A stretch of DNA of 64,000 nt from Singulisphaera sp. GP187 (lineage in GTDB: Bacteria > Planctomycetota > Planctomycetia > Isosphaerales > Isosphaeraceae). Within the stretch, counting starts at the first letter, position 1; the number at the start of each line of letters is the position of its first letter. The notes beneath the pieces were generated by a model. That model ran no database searches. It had not been told where the DNA came from and saw only the letters and a list, made by a program, of their open reading frames with translations. Shown here piece by piece: positions 26,801 to 35,881 of this stretch. The position numbers were made by a program, and so were the translations under genes. The stretch spans positions 2,767,501 to 2,831,500 of the forward strand of contig NZ_FSRB01000001.1 of the NCBI RefSeq assembly GCF_900129635.1, written 5' to 3'.

Positions 26801-28303
26801 ATTCGGCTCTGGAAGCCTGACGAACGCTCGCTGCTCGGAACCCTCTCGGCCCAGCAAGGGTCGAGCGACTGGGTCGCCTACACCCCCGACGGCCTCTTCG
26901 ACTGCTCGATCGGCGGCGAAAGCCAGGTCACCTGGTTCGACAACAAGGTGATCCTCACCCTCGAACAAGTCTACGACCGCTTCCACGTGTTCAAGCTGAC
27001 CGATCAGCTCCGCCAAGGGAGCCATCCCAAGGCCCCCGCCCCCCCGCGCCGCCAGCCCCCGCGGCTGACGATCGATCCGCCCCCTGAACCGGTGGCCGCC
27101 CAGCGGCTCACGCAACTGAAGATCTCGGTGGCCGAGCCCGATGTCACAAACTTGCGGCTCTACCAGAACGGCGTTCCCGTCCTCTCCGGCGCCGACCTCA
27201 GCCCCGACGCGAAGCGGCAAGTCGTCACCGCTCCGATCAAGCTCCGCCACGGCCTGAACCGGTTCCACGTCATGGCCGGCCGGCCCGACTCCACCGAGGT
27301 TGAGGGCCGCTCCGAAACGATCGAGATCCGCTTTGATGGTCCGGACACCCCGGGGCAAATCCACATCCTGGCCGTCGGGGTCAGCCACTACGATGACAAG
27401 GGGCACGCCCTCCAGTTCGCCGACCGCGATGCCGTCGACCTCTCCGACTACCTCGAAAAGAGCGGCAACCGCGCGTCGGGTACCCCGGGCCTCCAGATCG
27501 TCCTGACCAACGCCGACGTGACCGAGGCGAAGGTCGACGAGGCCTTCACCAAGATTCGCGACCGGGTGAAAACCCGCCCCGAGGACACCGTCGCCATCTT
27601 CCTGGCCGGCCACGCCGACACGCTGAACGGCCAATTCCACCTCCTTCTCCCCTCTTTTCCATTTTTCAACGTCGACCCCAAAACGGGGAGGCCGAAGCAG
27701 GGATTGGCCGCACTTGATCTCGCCTCCAAAAGCGTCCTCCCGTATGTTGCCGTCTATCGAAACCTGTCGCGCCTTGGGGCCCTGCAACGCGTCGTGATGA
27801 TCGATGCCTGCCAGGCCGAGGCGATCCGGGACGACCCGGGAGTCCGCATGATTCAAGAGTTGGTCGACACCCAAGCGCACCGCGCCAAGACCGCCTACCT
27901 CCTCGCCGCCCGACGTGGCGAGCCGGCCGGCGAAGTGGCCGCGCTCGCACACGGGTTGATGACCTACGCGCTCCTGAAAGGCATGGGCGACCCCAACCTC
28001 GAAACCATCCCCGGGCTCACGCTCTTCAACGAGTTGCCGTCCGCCGACAAGAACCGCGATGGAATGATCACGACCGACGAACTGCGGTGGTACACCAGCT
28101 TGACCGTGCCCCGGCTTGCCGCCAACTTCCCGCAGCTCGTCATGCGAACGGGCGCAAACGCCCAGGCCACCCTGTTTCGCCCGACTGCCAACCTTACGCA
28201 GAACGCGCAGCTCCAGGGTTCGGTCGTTTCTTTCCCATTGCTCGAGTTGCCGGCCCCCGCAAAGCCCGAAAATGAGGAATCTTCGCTGAAAAGCGAGAAA
28301 TAG
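23894..28303 (+). CDS. Membrane-anchored WD40 protein with two caspase-like domains
   Basis: This 1469-aa protein has an N-terminal membrane anchor (about residues 11-30, LVISIAALGVAGIAIVAA) and then a first caspase (C14)-like domain, VWVVAIGIDQYRDN to about residue 330. Its His is present (YFAGHAL, H159), but the Cys position reads LDTSLL (T217). About a dozen WD40 repeats (residues about 340-1030, e.g. GHAGAVSALAFSSDGTRMISGAQDSTVKIW) form one or two propellers. A second C14 domain near the C-terminus has an intact dyad: H1240 (FLAGHAD) and C1306 (MIDACQAE). An EF-hand-like loop DKNRDGMITTDE lies close to the C-terminus. It probably acts as a protease responding to the kinase encoded 46 bp upstream (inference). 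ATG 23894 is chosen because an earlier frame start lies inside the kinase gene. Confidence 0.9.
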   Translation: MKSTPRSPARALVISIAALGVAGIAIVAARISMKPRPTPPAVVEKRSDVSLPQKQEQASKTPQVWVVAIGIDQYRDNTIPSCHGAARAARAVATWFGETAGWSADNVLVMDERGAAEPTKGKNPDGVLPTLANLNWAFKTWLPARVRPDDSVVIYFAGHALGLPPSAEAPPGSPGREYLLPIDARRLQWDKTSWALDEAIDDLAATGQSPVVCWLDTSLLGRGERIDPKSKQTPSATPLLQKLVRWPGVTAWLAADGKPAVEATRVGALSPFTAALIDSLGTPERPNNLLASLDRLQQNQTLADQGFRTLGGIDPGLDLWASTVRQASLLKRELLLQRGHAGAVSALAFSSDGTRMISGAQDSTVKIWSVSDRKLLRSLAYHMVGVTSLGLNARGDRLASGDGSGWLRVYDLIKQGEVAPAPPHERGVDQVNFLLESNLIASLDMDGKSWLRNADDPAGQNRLLSNQSTGIATASGPGPVALAIAEDDGKVALLGPGGKPLATIDGPGGIVTSRRLATNGGLVAMGDDRGQFLVWDANGTKEALKQKTGAGVDALAISPSNQIAVASGKELRVLTVDATAPAEQTLALPDNANLVAFSKDGQWLAACTATGALRLWQLTGPKPAELLPLENVGTKGQTTTFAFAPDGRKLVSGDKDGGLRTWNLPDGHQRPPVPARRGQVASLSVSGDGRYLLQVSQDRQAQVWDLENGRSLNSLDGDWIAGVLSPDGSRVYLTAEKDGEIVVIDREENRILPTVFKRPEATPQRFGKLALSPDGHWIAAGSLEGPIACLWEASSGTLVQTVRGHLDPHPITSVGFSGDSRHWLTASEDGSVKVWDRENIDAAQAPVATYTMTDPKSGDPVPITAAQLSPTTPRKVVGGGIDGQLFLWDGDARPIDLGSLGHAILAVTFTPDGRWIAAAGADKSVWLWEASQPQRRLRLEPVPQHSEQVNALVAWPNSRIIASGSDDTTIRLWKPDERSLLGTLSAQQGSSDWVAYTPDGLFDCSIGGESQVTWFDNKVILTLEQVYDRFHVFKLTDQLRQGSHPKAPAPPRRQPPRLTIDPPPEPVAAQRLTQLKISVAEPDVTNLRLYQNGVPVLSGADLSPDAKRQVVTAPIKLRHGLNRFHVMAGRPDSTEVEGRSETIEIRFDGPDTPGQIHILAVGVSHYDDKGHALQFADRDAVDLSDYLEKSGNRASGTPGLQIVLTNADVTEAKVDEAFTKIRDRVKTRPEDTVAIFLAGHADTLNGQFHLLLPSFPFFNVDPKTGRPKQGLAALDLASKSVLPYVAVYRNLSRLGALQRVVMIDACQAEAIRDDPGVRMIQELVDTQAHRAKTAYLLAARRGEPAGEVAALAHGLMTYALLKGMGDPNLETIPGLTLFNELPSADKNRDGMITTDELRWYTSLTVPRLAANFPQLVMRTGANAQATLFRPTANLTQNAQLQGSVVSFPLLELPAPAKPENEESSLKSEK

Positions 28304-28365
28304 ATTTGATTGCAACCTTCCGCGCGGTCGATACGAAAACTATTGTCGCTGCGCCCCCCAATCGG

Positions 28366-28390
28366 GCCGAGGCCGTTTTACGGCCTCGGC
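28366..28390 (+). terminator. 10-bp perfect hairpin between caspase and sulfotransferase genes
   Basis: GCCGAGGCCG (28366-28375), loop TTTTA, then CGGCCTCGGC (28381-28390) forms a perfect GC-rich stem 63 bp after the WD40-caspase stop and 21 bp before the next start. There is no T-run after it, so it may act as a terminator, an attenuator or a 5' UTR structure for the sulfotransferase gene. Confidence 0.5.
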
Positions 28391-28410
28391 TAGCATGAAG
28401 GATTGCAAAA

Positions 28411-29436
28411 ATGTACGTCCTGTGTGCCGGCATGTACCGCGCCTGCTCGACGTGGCAATACGAGGTGATCACGCACCTCCTCGATAAGCACCGGGGGGGT
28501 GAGCGCCTCGGCTACTTGACCGGCGAGGAGTTCACCGCCAAGTATCGAGCCGGCGAGCAGGACGCGGGCTGGAGCGTCCTGAAGTCGCATGAAGGGGATC
28601 GAAGCTTTTCCCGGGCCATTGCCGATCGGCAGGCGATCGCGGTTTACGCCTATCGCGACGTCCGCGACGTCGTCTTCTCGCTGATGCACAAGCGGGGCGT
28701 GAGCTTCGAGCTCCTCGTTCGCCAAGGGATGATCCACCAGATCTTCGCCAACGACCGGTTCTGGTCGAAGCAGCCCGGCGTCATCGTTCAAGGTTATGAG
28801 AACCTGGTCGAAGACCCGGTGACCGGCGTCCTCGAGCTGGGAGCCCACCTCGGCTTGCCGATCAGCCGCGAAGAAGCGGTTGAAGTGGCGGGTGAGTACT
28901 CGTTCCAGACCAATCGCCGCCGGACGCTCGAACTGGTCGAACAACTGCAAGCTCAAGGGGTCGACCTCAGCGACCCGTCGAACTTGCAGTATTACGATCA
29001 GAAGACCCTGCTGCACTGGAACCACCTCCGCGAGGGGCGGCCCGGCAACTGGCGGACCCACGCGACCCCCGGTCAGCGTGCCATCCTTTCCCGGCTCTGC
29101 GATAAGTGGCTGGTTGCGCATGGCTACGAGGCGGACACGCTCGCCCCCGACGCCCCACGCCAGTCCCCTTCGGACGTTCTCCAACGCGAGCTCGAGCTGG
29201 CACGTGCCTGGCTTGCCTGCGCCTTGCGGTGTGCCTCACTTCGCCATCCCAGGAGTGCCCGGGCCGTCAAACGGATCCTCGGCATGTCGACCCGAACCAC
29301 CGCCGCCGTCCCGGCCAACGTCCGGATCGACTCCGCGAGGGAGGCTGCGACCGAGACCTCCGGAGCCATGCACAGCCAACCCACCAAATCCAGTCGCATG
29401 GGCCGTTCCGAAACGGTCGCGAACGACGCCTCCTGA
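28411..29436 (+). CDS. Sulfotransferase family protein
   Basis: This 341-aa protein has a P-loop-like 5'-phosphosulfate-binding site at the extreme N-terminus (CAGMYRACSTWQYEVI, residues 5-20) and a 3'-phosphate-binding segment AYRDVRDVVFSLMHKRG (about 81-97), as in PAPS-dependent sulfotransferases. A VQGYENLVEDP block (about residues 127-140) and the C-terminal helical region also fit. The last 60 residues are Ala/Ser-rich and look non-conserved. The acceptor is unknown; planctomycetes carry many such genes, possibly for polysaccharides. A GC-rich hairpin lies in the leader. The three-domain protein encoded at 52438 also starts with a sulfotransferase-like domain. Confidence 0.8.
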   Translation: MYVLCAGMYRACSTWQYEVITHLLDKHRGGERLGYLTGEEFTAKYRAGEQDAGWSVLKSHEGDRSFSRAIADRQAIAVYAYRDVRDVVFSLMHKRGVSFELLVRQGMIHQIFANDRFWSKQPGVIVQGYENLVEDPVTGVLELGAHLGLPISREEAVEVAGEYSFQTNRRRTLELVEQLQAQGVDLSDPSNLQYYDQKTLLHWNHLREGRPGNWRTHATPGQRAILSRLCDKWLVAHGYEADTLAPDAPRQSPSDVLQRELELARAWLACALRCASLRHPRSARAVKRILGMSTRTTAAVPANVRIDSAREAATETSGAMHSQPTKSSRMGRSETVANDAS

Positions 29437-29644
29437 GCGATTCGAATCCTTCAGGCGACGCGCCATTGATCGCCGGCTCCATCGCCTCATGTCATCGCAG
29501 AGGTAAGCGACAGTCCCAACCAAAATCACGAGCAGTTCTGCGCAAGTCGTTGCCGGCGAAGGGGCATTGACTCTCTTCCCGCCATCCCGCTCCGTCCCTT
29601 TTTCGTCCTTTCCATGTCGGCATGATTTACAATCGTTCAATCGG

Positions 29645-31285
29645 CTACAGCTTGCCCTCGTCGCCCAGTACAAGCACAGCGAGTGCGTGTTTGACGGCCC
29701 GCCTGACTTCGGCGTCCGGGTCCTCGCGGAGTGCACGGAGCATGGGGAGGCAGGTCGCGGCATTCGGCCCGAGCCGCCCTAGCGCTTCGACCGCCGCGAC
29801 GCGGGACGGGGCCTGACGCGACCGGAGGACGTCCTCCAGGGCCGCGACCGCCTCGTCGACCGCCGGCGTGCCCGGGGCGATCTTTCCCAGGGCCCAGGCC
29901 GCCGCTTGCTCGTTTTCGCTTTCGGGGGCGTGGGTCGGGCCGGCCTCCCTCGCCATCCGAACGAGGGCAGGGATGGCCGGCGCGGCGGCCGGTCCGAATT
30001 GGGCCAGCGCCGCGGCCGCCTGGGCCTGCCGGGCGCCTTGGCCCGAGCGCACCACTTCAGTCAACGCCGTGACGACCCCTTTGGCCGACGCCGAACCGGG
30101 TGCGATCTTCCCTAATGCCGCGGCGGCCACCCCGCTCAGGGCTCTGCTGTCGTTGGCGGAGCCGGCCCCTGCTCTCCCTCCCGCTCCGTCGATCGGCTCC
30201 GTGAACACGCGAAGCAGCGCGGGGATGGCCGCCGCGGCCTCGGGCCCGAACCGGTAGAGGCCCTCCGCGACTGCCGCCCTGACCCGCGGGTCGCGGCTCC
30301 CCAGGGCCTCGATCAAGGTCGGGACGGCCGCCGCCGTGGCCCCGGGCGGCCCGGTCAGCCCGCCCAGAACGCCCACGGTCGCCGCGCGGACCGATCGGTC
30401 GTCGTCGTGCTCCGCGATCCGGAGCAGGCGCGGAATCCAGGGATCGAGGCCGCGCCGAAACCGGGCCAGGGCCCTGACGGTCGCCTTCCGATTCTCGGCC
30501 GATTCATCCCCAAGGCCCGCGGCGAGCGACTCCGGCGGGTCGCCCGCCGAACACGCGGAGGCCAGGGCGACGATGGCCTCGCCGCGAACGGCCGCCTCCC
30601 GATCGCCGAGCGCCTCGGTGAAAGCGGCGATCACCGCCACGCGATCGACCGGGGTCGGGAGCGCCGACGCGGGTCCCATGGTCTTTCCGCCGGGAAGGGT
30701 TGGCGGAGGTCCCACCTGGGGGCCGGCGCTGGTCTCGGGCTTCGTGGAGCTCATGGTCCCGAGGGTGGCCACCGCCGCCCTCCGCAGGCCGGGGTCCGGG
30801 TCCTTCAACACGCGGATCAGCGCCGACACCGCGGCGCGGACGGCGTCTGGGTCCAAGCCGACCTGGACCGCACGGGAGCCGATCGGGCCCAGCGCCTCGA
30901 CCGCCGCGGCACGGACGGCGGAATCCTCGTCCCCCAGCATCGGGGTGAGGGGGCGGATCGCGCTCGCACTGTCGGCGAAATGAAGCCGTGCAAGGACTTG
31001 AATCGCATCCACCCGCTCGGTCGCCTTCCGCGAACCAAGCGCGCGGAGCGCACGGGCTTGGACCGCCTTATCCTCGGCGAGGGTAGGGTCTCGGTACTCC
31101 CAGACCACGCGGGCGGCCCACAGGATCAGTCCGCAACACGCAACCAGGGTGATCAGCGCGCGCATGCCGGTCAGCTGGCGCCGGGGCCGTTTGAGCTCGG
31201 CCGCCGCAGGCTCCGAAGGGCGTCTACCGACTGGGATCAAGTCGCCCTCCCCCGAGGACCTTCGCATGCCCCAAGGGACGCGCAC
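29645..31285 (-). CDS. HEAT-repeat membrane protein
   Basis: This protein of up to 546 aa has a short cytoplasmic N-terminus, one membrane helix (about residues 42-60, ALITLVACCGLILWAARVV) and about ten HEAT/PBS-lyase-type repeats. Units such as AVRAAAVEALGPIG, GLRRAAVATLGTM, AVRGEAIVALASA and RVRAAVAEGLYRFG recur roughly every 35-50 residues. These alpha-solenoids mediate protein-protein contacts, and no catalytic motif is present. The candidate start is GTG 31285 or ATG 31267; neither has a strong ribosome site. It is transcribed away from the sulfotransferase gene and toward it (convergent). Its partner is not evident from the neighbourhood. Confidence 0.85.
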   Translation of the reverse strand: MRVPWGMRRSSGEGDLIPVGRRPSEPAAAELKRPRRQLTGMRALITLVACCGLILWAARVVWEYRDPTLAEDKAVQARALRALGSRKATERVDAIQVLARLHFADSASAIRPLTPMLGDEDSAVRAAAVEALGPIGSRAVQVGLDPDAVRAAVSALIRVLKDPDPGLRRAAVATLGTMSSTKPETSAGPQVGPPPTLPGGKTMGPASALPTPVDRVAVIAAFTEALGDREAAVRGEAIVALASACSAGDPPESLAAGLGDESAENRKATVRALARFRRGLDPWIPRLLRIAEHDDDRSVRAATVGVLGGLTGPPGATAAAVPTLIEALGSRDPRVRAAVAEGLYRFGPEAAAAIPALLRVFTEPIDGAGGRAGAGSANDSRALSGVAAAALGKIAPGSASAKGVVTALTEVVRSGQGARQAQAAAALAQFGPAAAPAIPALVRMAREAGPTHAPESENEQAAAWALGKIAPGTPAVDEAVAALEDVLRSRQAPSRVAAVEALGRLGPNAATCLPMLRALREDPDAEVRRAVKHALAVLVLGDEGKL

Positions 31286-31492
31286 GGTTGTCGACCAATC
31301 GCCACCGGCGGGTTCTCCCGCGGCCCCGGCCGGGCCCCCTTAACACACCAAATGAATTCACATACCCGCATCCACTGGCGGCGATCATCAAGACCCAGGC
31401 AAACTCTTTCTACTGTATCGCCACTTGGCCGTGAATGAAACTCGTTTAGTGTTATCCATTTCCGTAATGGATGCTTCAGCAAGCGAGACCTG

Positions 31493-34400
31493 TTATCGAC
31501 CCGCGAGATGCTTGTGGGGACCTGCCGGAATTGAACCTCTCGTGATCGACGATGCGCTCACTCCGACGGCCCCCGAGCTGAGCGGCCTCGGCCCAAGGGG
31601 CCTGATTCGATTGAGGCGGAGTCGGGCCGCGAAATTGCCGCCGGGAGTGCCATCGCCGGACGGCCAGGTGCCGCGGAATTCACCATCGAGTGCGTTGCCC
31701 GCGACATCGGCGATCCCGCCCGACCGGACCTCCAGGAAGATCCGGGCGGATCTTGGGAGTCTGCGGCCGCCGTTCACGACCACGGTCGCAAACTCGGACA
31801 TCGTCGGAACCCCACTTCCGGACATGATGATGTTGGTCACAGGAATGGATCTCGACCGCATCGGCCTGACGCGCGCCGCGATGTAGTGAGTCGTCGCGCT
31901 CACACTGCTTTGATCGAGCCCGGAACGGTCGTCCTGGAGGGCAAGGAGCACCCTGCCTGCCCTCGGCCGGAGCCGCGCGAAAAGGATGCGCGGAGCGACG
32001 GTGTCGACGGTGATCGCTCCGAGCGCCTTCAAGGGTCCCGTGGCACCACTCGCGCCCGAGGCATTCGCGCTGAGGAAATAGGTTCCGTCGGCCAGTGCGA
32101 TCGAGTTGAGTCGCCAGATTCCGTCGGCCCCCGCCCGCGCGGCTCCCAACACAGTGGGGGCGGACTGGTCCGTCGTCCGGGCGAAGACGAGGACGAGCGA
32201 GCCGGGCGTCGCCGCGCCGGTGAACTCAGGCGAAGGATCGTTGGTGATCCCATCGCTGTGTGAGGTGCCCGTATCGCTCTCGAAGCTCAGGTTACCGCTC
32301 AACACCACCGGCCGAGGGACCACGGTCACGGTGAACGTTAGCGTGGCGGAGGTATCCACGCCTCCACTGGCCGTGCCGCCATCGTCATGCAATCGGACGG
32401 TCACGGTCGCTGTCCCACTGACGTCGTTCCCGGGTGTGAAGGTCAAGCCGCCATCGGGCGCGATCGATGGAGCGACGGCAAACAAACCGGGGTTGTCATT
32501 GGTGACGAGGAAATCAAGGCGTTGACCGGCCTCATCGAGTGGACCCGTGCGAAGGTTCGTAGCCCACCCGAGGACGCCCTGCGGTCCGCTGCCGGCATAA
32601 ACCGTCTGGTCGGATCCCCCCGTGAAGCTAGGTGCATCATTGACCGCGTTGACGACCACGGTGAAAGTCCGTGTCGTCACGCTGTGGCCACCATCGGCCG
32701 TGCCGCCATCATCCGTCACGGTCACCGTGATGATCGCCGTCCCGCTGGCATTGGCAACGGGCGTATAGCTCAGCGAACCGGTGGCGTTGGGGCTCGTGTA
32801 CGAGACCGTCGGATCGGCGATCAGCCCCGGGTTGCTCGACGTCGCCGTGATCGTCAACGTCTGCGACTCACTCGGGCCCGCCGTGATGCCCGTCAGGTTG
32901 ATCGTCTGAACCCCGGCGTCTTCGAGGATCGGCGCCGGGTCGGAGATCGGGTCGAGCGTCGGCGCGTCGTTCACTGCCATGACCGTCACCGTGAAGGTGC
33001 GTGTGAACGTGTTGATTCCGCCGTTAGCCGTGCCGCCGTTGTCCGTCACCGTGACGGTGATGGTCGCCGTCCCGCTCGCATTCACAGCGGGCGTATAGCT
33101 CAGCGAACCGATAGCGTTCGGGCTCGTGTACGAGACCGTCGGATCGGCGATCAGCCCCGGGTTACTGGACGTCGCCGTGATCGTCAACGTCTGCGACTCA
33201 CTCGGACCCGCCGAGATGCCGCTCAGGTTGATCGCCTGCGCCCCGGCGTCTTCGAGAATCGACGTCGGGTCAGTGATCGGGTCAAGCGTCGGCGCGTCGT
33301 TCACCGCGGTCACCGTCACGGTGAAGGTGTGAGTGACCATATTGAGACCGCCGTTGGCCGTGCCGCCGTTATCCATCACGGTGACCGTAATGGTGGCTGT
33401 CCCGCTGGCATTGGCCGCGGGCGTATAGCTCAGTGAGCCAGTGGCGTTCGGGCTCGTGTACGAGACCGTTGGATTGGGGATCAGCCCCGGGTTGCTGGAG
33501 ATCGCCGACACCGTCAGCGTTTGCGACTCGCCAGTACCTGCCGAAATCCCACTCAGGTTGATCGTCTGGGCGCCAGCGTCATCGAGAATCGCGGCTGGGT
33601 CGGGGATCGGGTCGAGCGTCGGCGCATCATTCACCGCGGTGATCGTCACGACAAACGTGCGTGTGAATGTGTTGATTCCGCCGTCAGCTGTGCCACCATC
33701 ATCCGATACGGTGACGGTGATGGTGGCTGTCCCACTCACATTGGCGACCGGCGTATAGCTCAGGGAACCGATGGCGTCGGAACTCGTGTACGAGACCGTC
33801 GGATTGGGGATCAGGCCCGGGTTACTTGACGTCGCCGTGATCGTCAACGTCTGAATTTCACCGGGACCCGCCGTGATGCCCGTCAAGTTGATCGTCTGCG
33901 CCCCGGCGTCCTCAAGGATCGGCGCCGGGTCATTGATCGGGTCGAGCGTCGGTGCGTCGTTCACCGCGGTAACCGTCACGGTGAAGATACGGGTGATCGT
34001 GTTGAGGCCGCCGTTGGCCGTGCCGCCGTTGTCCGTCACCGTGACCGTGATGATCGCCGTCCCGCTGGCATTGGCGACCGGCGTATAGCCCAGCGAACCG
34101 GTGCCGTTGGGGCTCGTATAGCTGACCGTCGGATTGGGGATCAGCCCCGGGTTGTTGGAGGTCGCCGTCACTGTCAGCGTTTGCGACTCACCGAGGCCCG
34201 CCGTGATGCCGCTCAGGTTGATCGTTTGCGTCGCGGCGTCTTCGAGAATCGCCGCCGGGTCATTGATCGCGTCGAGCGTCGGCGCACGATTGGCGGCGGT
34301 GATTGTCACCGTGAAAGAGTGTGCGAACGTGTTGACGCCGCCGTTGACAGTGCCGCCATCGTCGGTGACGGTCACTGTAATGGTTGCGGTGCCCGATTGG

Positions 34401-35881
34401 TTGGCCGCCGGAGTGAACGAGAGCGAGCCGGTGGCGTTGGGACTGGTGTACGAGACCGTGGGATCGGGGATCAGGCCTGGGTTGCTGGAGGTCGCCGTGA
34501 TCGTGAGGGCCTGCGTCTCACCGGGACCCGCCGAAATTCCGGTCAGGTTGACCGTCTGTGCCCCGGAGTTCGCCTGCAAGCTCACATTAGAGAGGGAGGC
34601 GAGCGTCGGTGCGACGTTGACGGGCTGATAACGCTGGGCATAGATGCCATAGCCGTTACCCGCCCCCTCCTGATCCTGGTCTTGCCAGACAACGATGGCA
34701 CGGCCAGTGGCGTCCACCGCCACCGCGGGCTGATTCTGGTTGCCGGCGACGGTGGAGTTGACGCGGAACTCGCTTCCCGAGGGCACGCCGGTGGGGCCGA
34801 ACTGCTGGGCGTAGACGCCGTCGCCGCTACCGTCCTGCCCCAGGGCACTCTGCCAGACGACCAGGGCGTTGCCCTGGGGGTCGATCGCCACGGCCGGTAG
34901 GGTCTGTGAGTTCGCGGTGGTCGTGTTGACCCGGAAGTCATTGCCGAGCGCCACTCCCGAGGCGTTGAACCCCCGGGCGAAGATATCGTCCGCGCCGACG
35001 CCATCGGCCCTCCAGGTGACGAAGAAGTTGCCCGACGCGTTCATTGCGATCGAAGGGAAATCCTGGCGGCCGGTCGTGGTGGTGTTGACAACGAACTCGC
35101 CTGTGATCGCCGCTCCCGAGGCGTCGAATCGGCGGCCGACGACCCCATTGAGGTTGCCGTCCCTTCCACTGCTGTCCTGCCAGACGATGACGAATTTGCC
35201 CGCGGAATCTATCCCCACGGACGGGCTGAGCTGAGCTCCCGCAGTCGTCGTGTTGGCGACGGTCTCGCTCCCTTGCGGCGTCCCCGAGGCGTTGTAACGC
35301 TGGAAGTGCACATCGGCATTGGCACCGGAACCGTTCACCCAAGTGACGACGAAGTCGCCGTCGGGGTTCATCGCCACGGCACTGTTCGTTTGGTCGTTCG
35401 CGGTGGTCGTGTTCACGCGGAACTCCCCCCCCTGGGGTACGCCGGCCGCGCTAAATCGCTGGGCGAAAATATCGTAGGCGCTTGCGCCGGTGTAGCTCTC
35501 CCAGGTGACGACGAAGTCCCCGCTGGCGTCCATCGCCACCGCCGGGTTCGCTTGGACGTCGCCCGTGGTCGTGTTGACCCGGACCTCGCCTCCCTGGGGC
35601 GTGCCCACCGAGTTGTACCGTTGGATGAAGATATCGAACGGATCGGGCCCTGAGAAATCCGTCCCCCCCTGCCAGGCCACCACGAAATCGCCGTTGGGGT
35701 CCATTGCCACGGCGGGAAATTTTTGCTCGTTGGCAACCGCGGTATTGACGTGGAACTCCGAGCCGGACGCCGCGAGAGAAAGTTGCAGGCGGTCTTCCAG
35801 GGACTCGATCAAGAGATGCACGGGCCGACGGCGCGCCGGGCGGCCAGGCGAGCGAACGGACGGAAGCTTCGGCAGGCGCAT
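31493..35881 (-). CDS. Giant repeat surface protein (adhesin-like)
   Basis: This 1462-aa protein begins with an Arg-rich leader and the planctomycete extracellular-protein motif LIESLEDRLQLSLAASG, so it is probably exported. Residues about 40-420 contain around eight degenerate strands of the type GEFRVNTTTANDQTNSAVAM and DPNGDFVVAWQ. Then come six to seven nearly identical cadherin/Ig-like repeats of 110 aa, each starting around VNDAPTLDPI.DPA.ILEDAG and ending in TITVTVTDNGGTANGG. The last repeats are more divergent, and the C-terminus is a non-repetitive Ig-like region. It is probably a cell-surface or matrix protein binding carbohydrate or Ca2+ (family inference). ATG 35881 follows AGGGA and is preferred to the upstream frame start at 36010. 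Confidence 0.85.
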   Translation of the reverse strand: MRLPKLPSVRSPGRPARRRPVHLLIESLEDRLQLSLAASGSEFHVNTAVANEQKFPAVAMDPNGDFVVAWQGGTDFSGPDPFDIFIQRYNSVGTPQGGEVRVNTTTGDVQANPAVAMDASGDFVVTWESYTGASAYDIFAQRFSAAGVPQGGEFRVNTTTANDQTNSAVAMNPDGDFVVTWVNGSGANADVHFQRYNASGTPQGSETVANTTTAGAQLSPSVGIDSAGKFVIVWQDSSGRDGNLNGVVGRRFDASGAAITGEFVVNTTTTGRQDFPSIAMNASGNFFVTWRADGVGADDIFARGFNASGVALGNDFRVNTTTANSQTLPAVAIDPQGNALVVWQSALGQDGSGDGVYAQQFGPTGVPSGSEFRVNSTVAGNQNQPAVAVDATGRAIVVWQDQDQEGAGNGYGIYAQRYQPVNVAPTLASLSNVSLQANSGAQTVNLTGISAGPGETQALTITATSSNPGLIPDPTVSYTSPNATGSLSFTPAANQSGTATITVTVTDDGGTVNGGVNTFAHSFTVTITAANRAPTLDAINDPAAILEDAATQTINLSGITAGLGESQTLTVTATSNNPGLIPNPTVSYTSPNGTGSLGYTPVANASGTAIITVTVTDNGGTANGGLNTITRIFTVTVTAVNDAPTLDPINDPAPILEDAGAQTINLTGITAGPGEIQTLTITATSSNPGLIPNPTVSYTSSDAIGSLSYTPVANVSGTATITVTVSDDGGTADGGINTFTRTFVVTITAVNDAPTLDPIPDPAAILDDAGAQTINLSGISAGTGESQTLTVSAISSNPGLIPNPTVSYTSPNATGSLSYTPAANASGTATITVTVMDNGGTANGGLNMVTHTFTVTVTAVNDAPTLDPITDPTSILEDAGAQAINLSGISAGPSESQTLTITATSSNPGLIADPTVSYTSPNAIGSLSYTPAVNASGTATITVTVTDNGGTANGGINTFTRTFTVTVMAVNDAPTLDPISDPAPILEDAGVQTINLTGITAGPSESQTLTITATSSNPGLIADPTVSYTSPNATGSLSYTPVANASGTAIITVTVTDDGGTADGGHSVTTRTFTVVVNAVNDAPSFTGGSDQTVYAGSGPQGVLGWATNLRTGPLDEAGQRLDFLVTNDNPGLFAVAPSIAPDGGLTFTPGNDVSGTATVTVRLHDDGGTASGGVDTSATLTFTVTVVPRPVVLSGNLSFESDTGTSHSDGITNDPSPEFTGAATPGSLVLVFARTTDQSAPTVLGAARAGADGIWRLNSIALADGTYFLSANASGASGATGPLKALGAITVDTVAPRILFARLRPRAGRVLLALQDDRSGLDQSSVSATTHYIAARVRPMRSRSIPVTNIIMSGSGVPTMSEFATVVVNGGRRLPRSARIFLEVRSGGIADVAGNALDGEFRGTWPSGDGTPGGNFAARLRLNRIRPLGPRPLSSGAVGVSASSITRGSIPAGPHKHLAGR
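32640..34600 (-). repeat. Six 330-bp tandem coding repeats
   Basis: The phrase around the NGGxNTxTRTFTVTVTA codons recurs at about 32671, 33001, 33331, 33661, 33989 and 34320, a period of about 330 bp (110 codons). Long stretches are identical at the DNA level, including synonymous positions, which points to recent duplication or gene conversion. The repeats lie wholly inside the gene at 31493-35881. Confidence 0.85.

Noticed and set aside
26066..28315. 749-codon minus-strand frame opposite the WD40-caspase gene
   Set aside because: Antisense shadow; the plus strand carries clear WD40 repeats and an intact caspase dyad in the same place.
32640..34600. Regular repeats considered as a possible CRISPR array
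   Set aside because: The period is 330 bp and lies in frame within one coding sequence, so these are protein-domain repeats.
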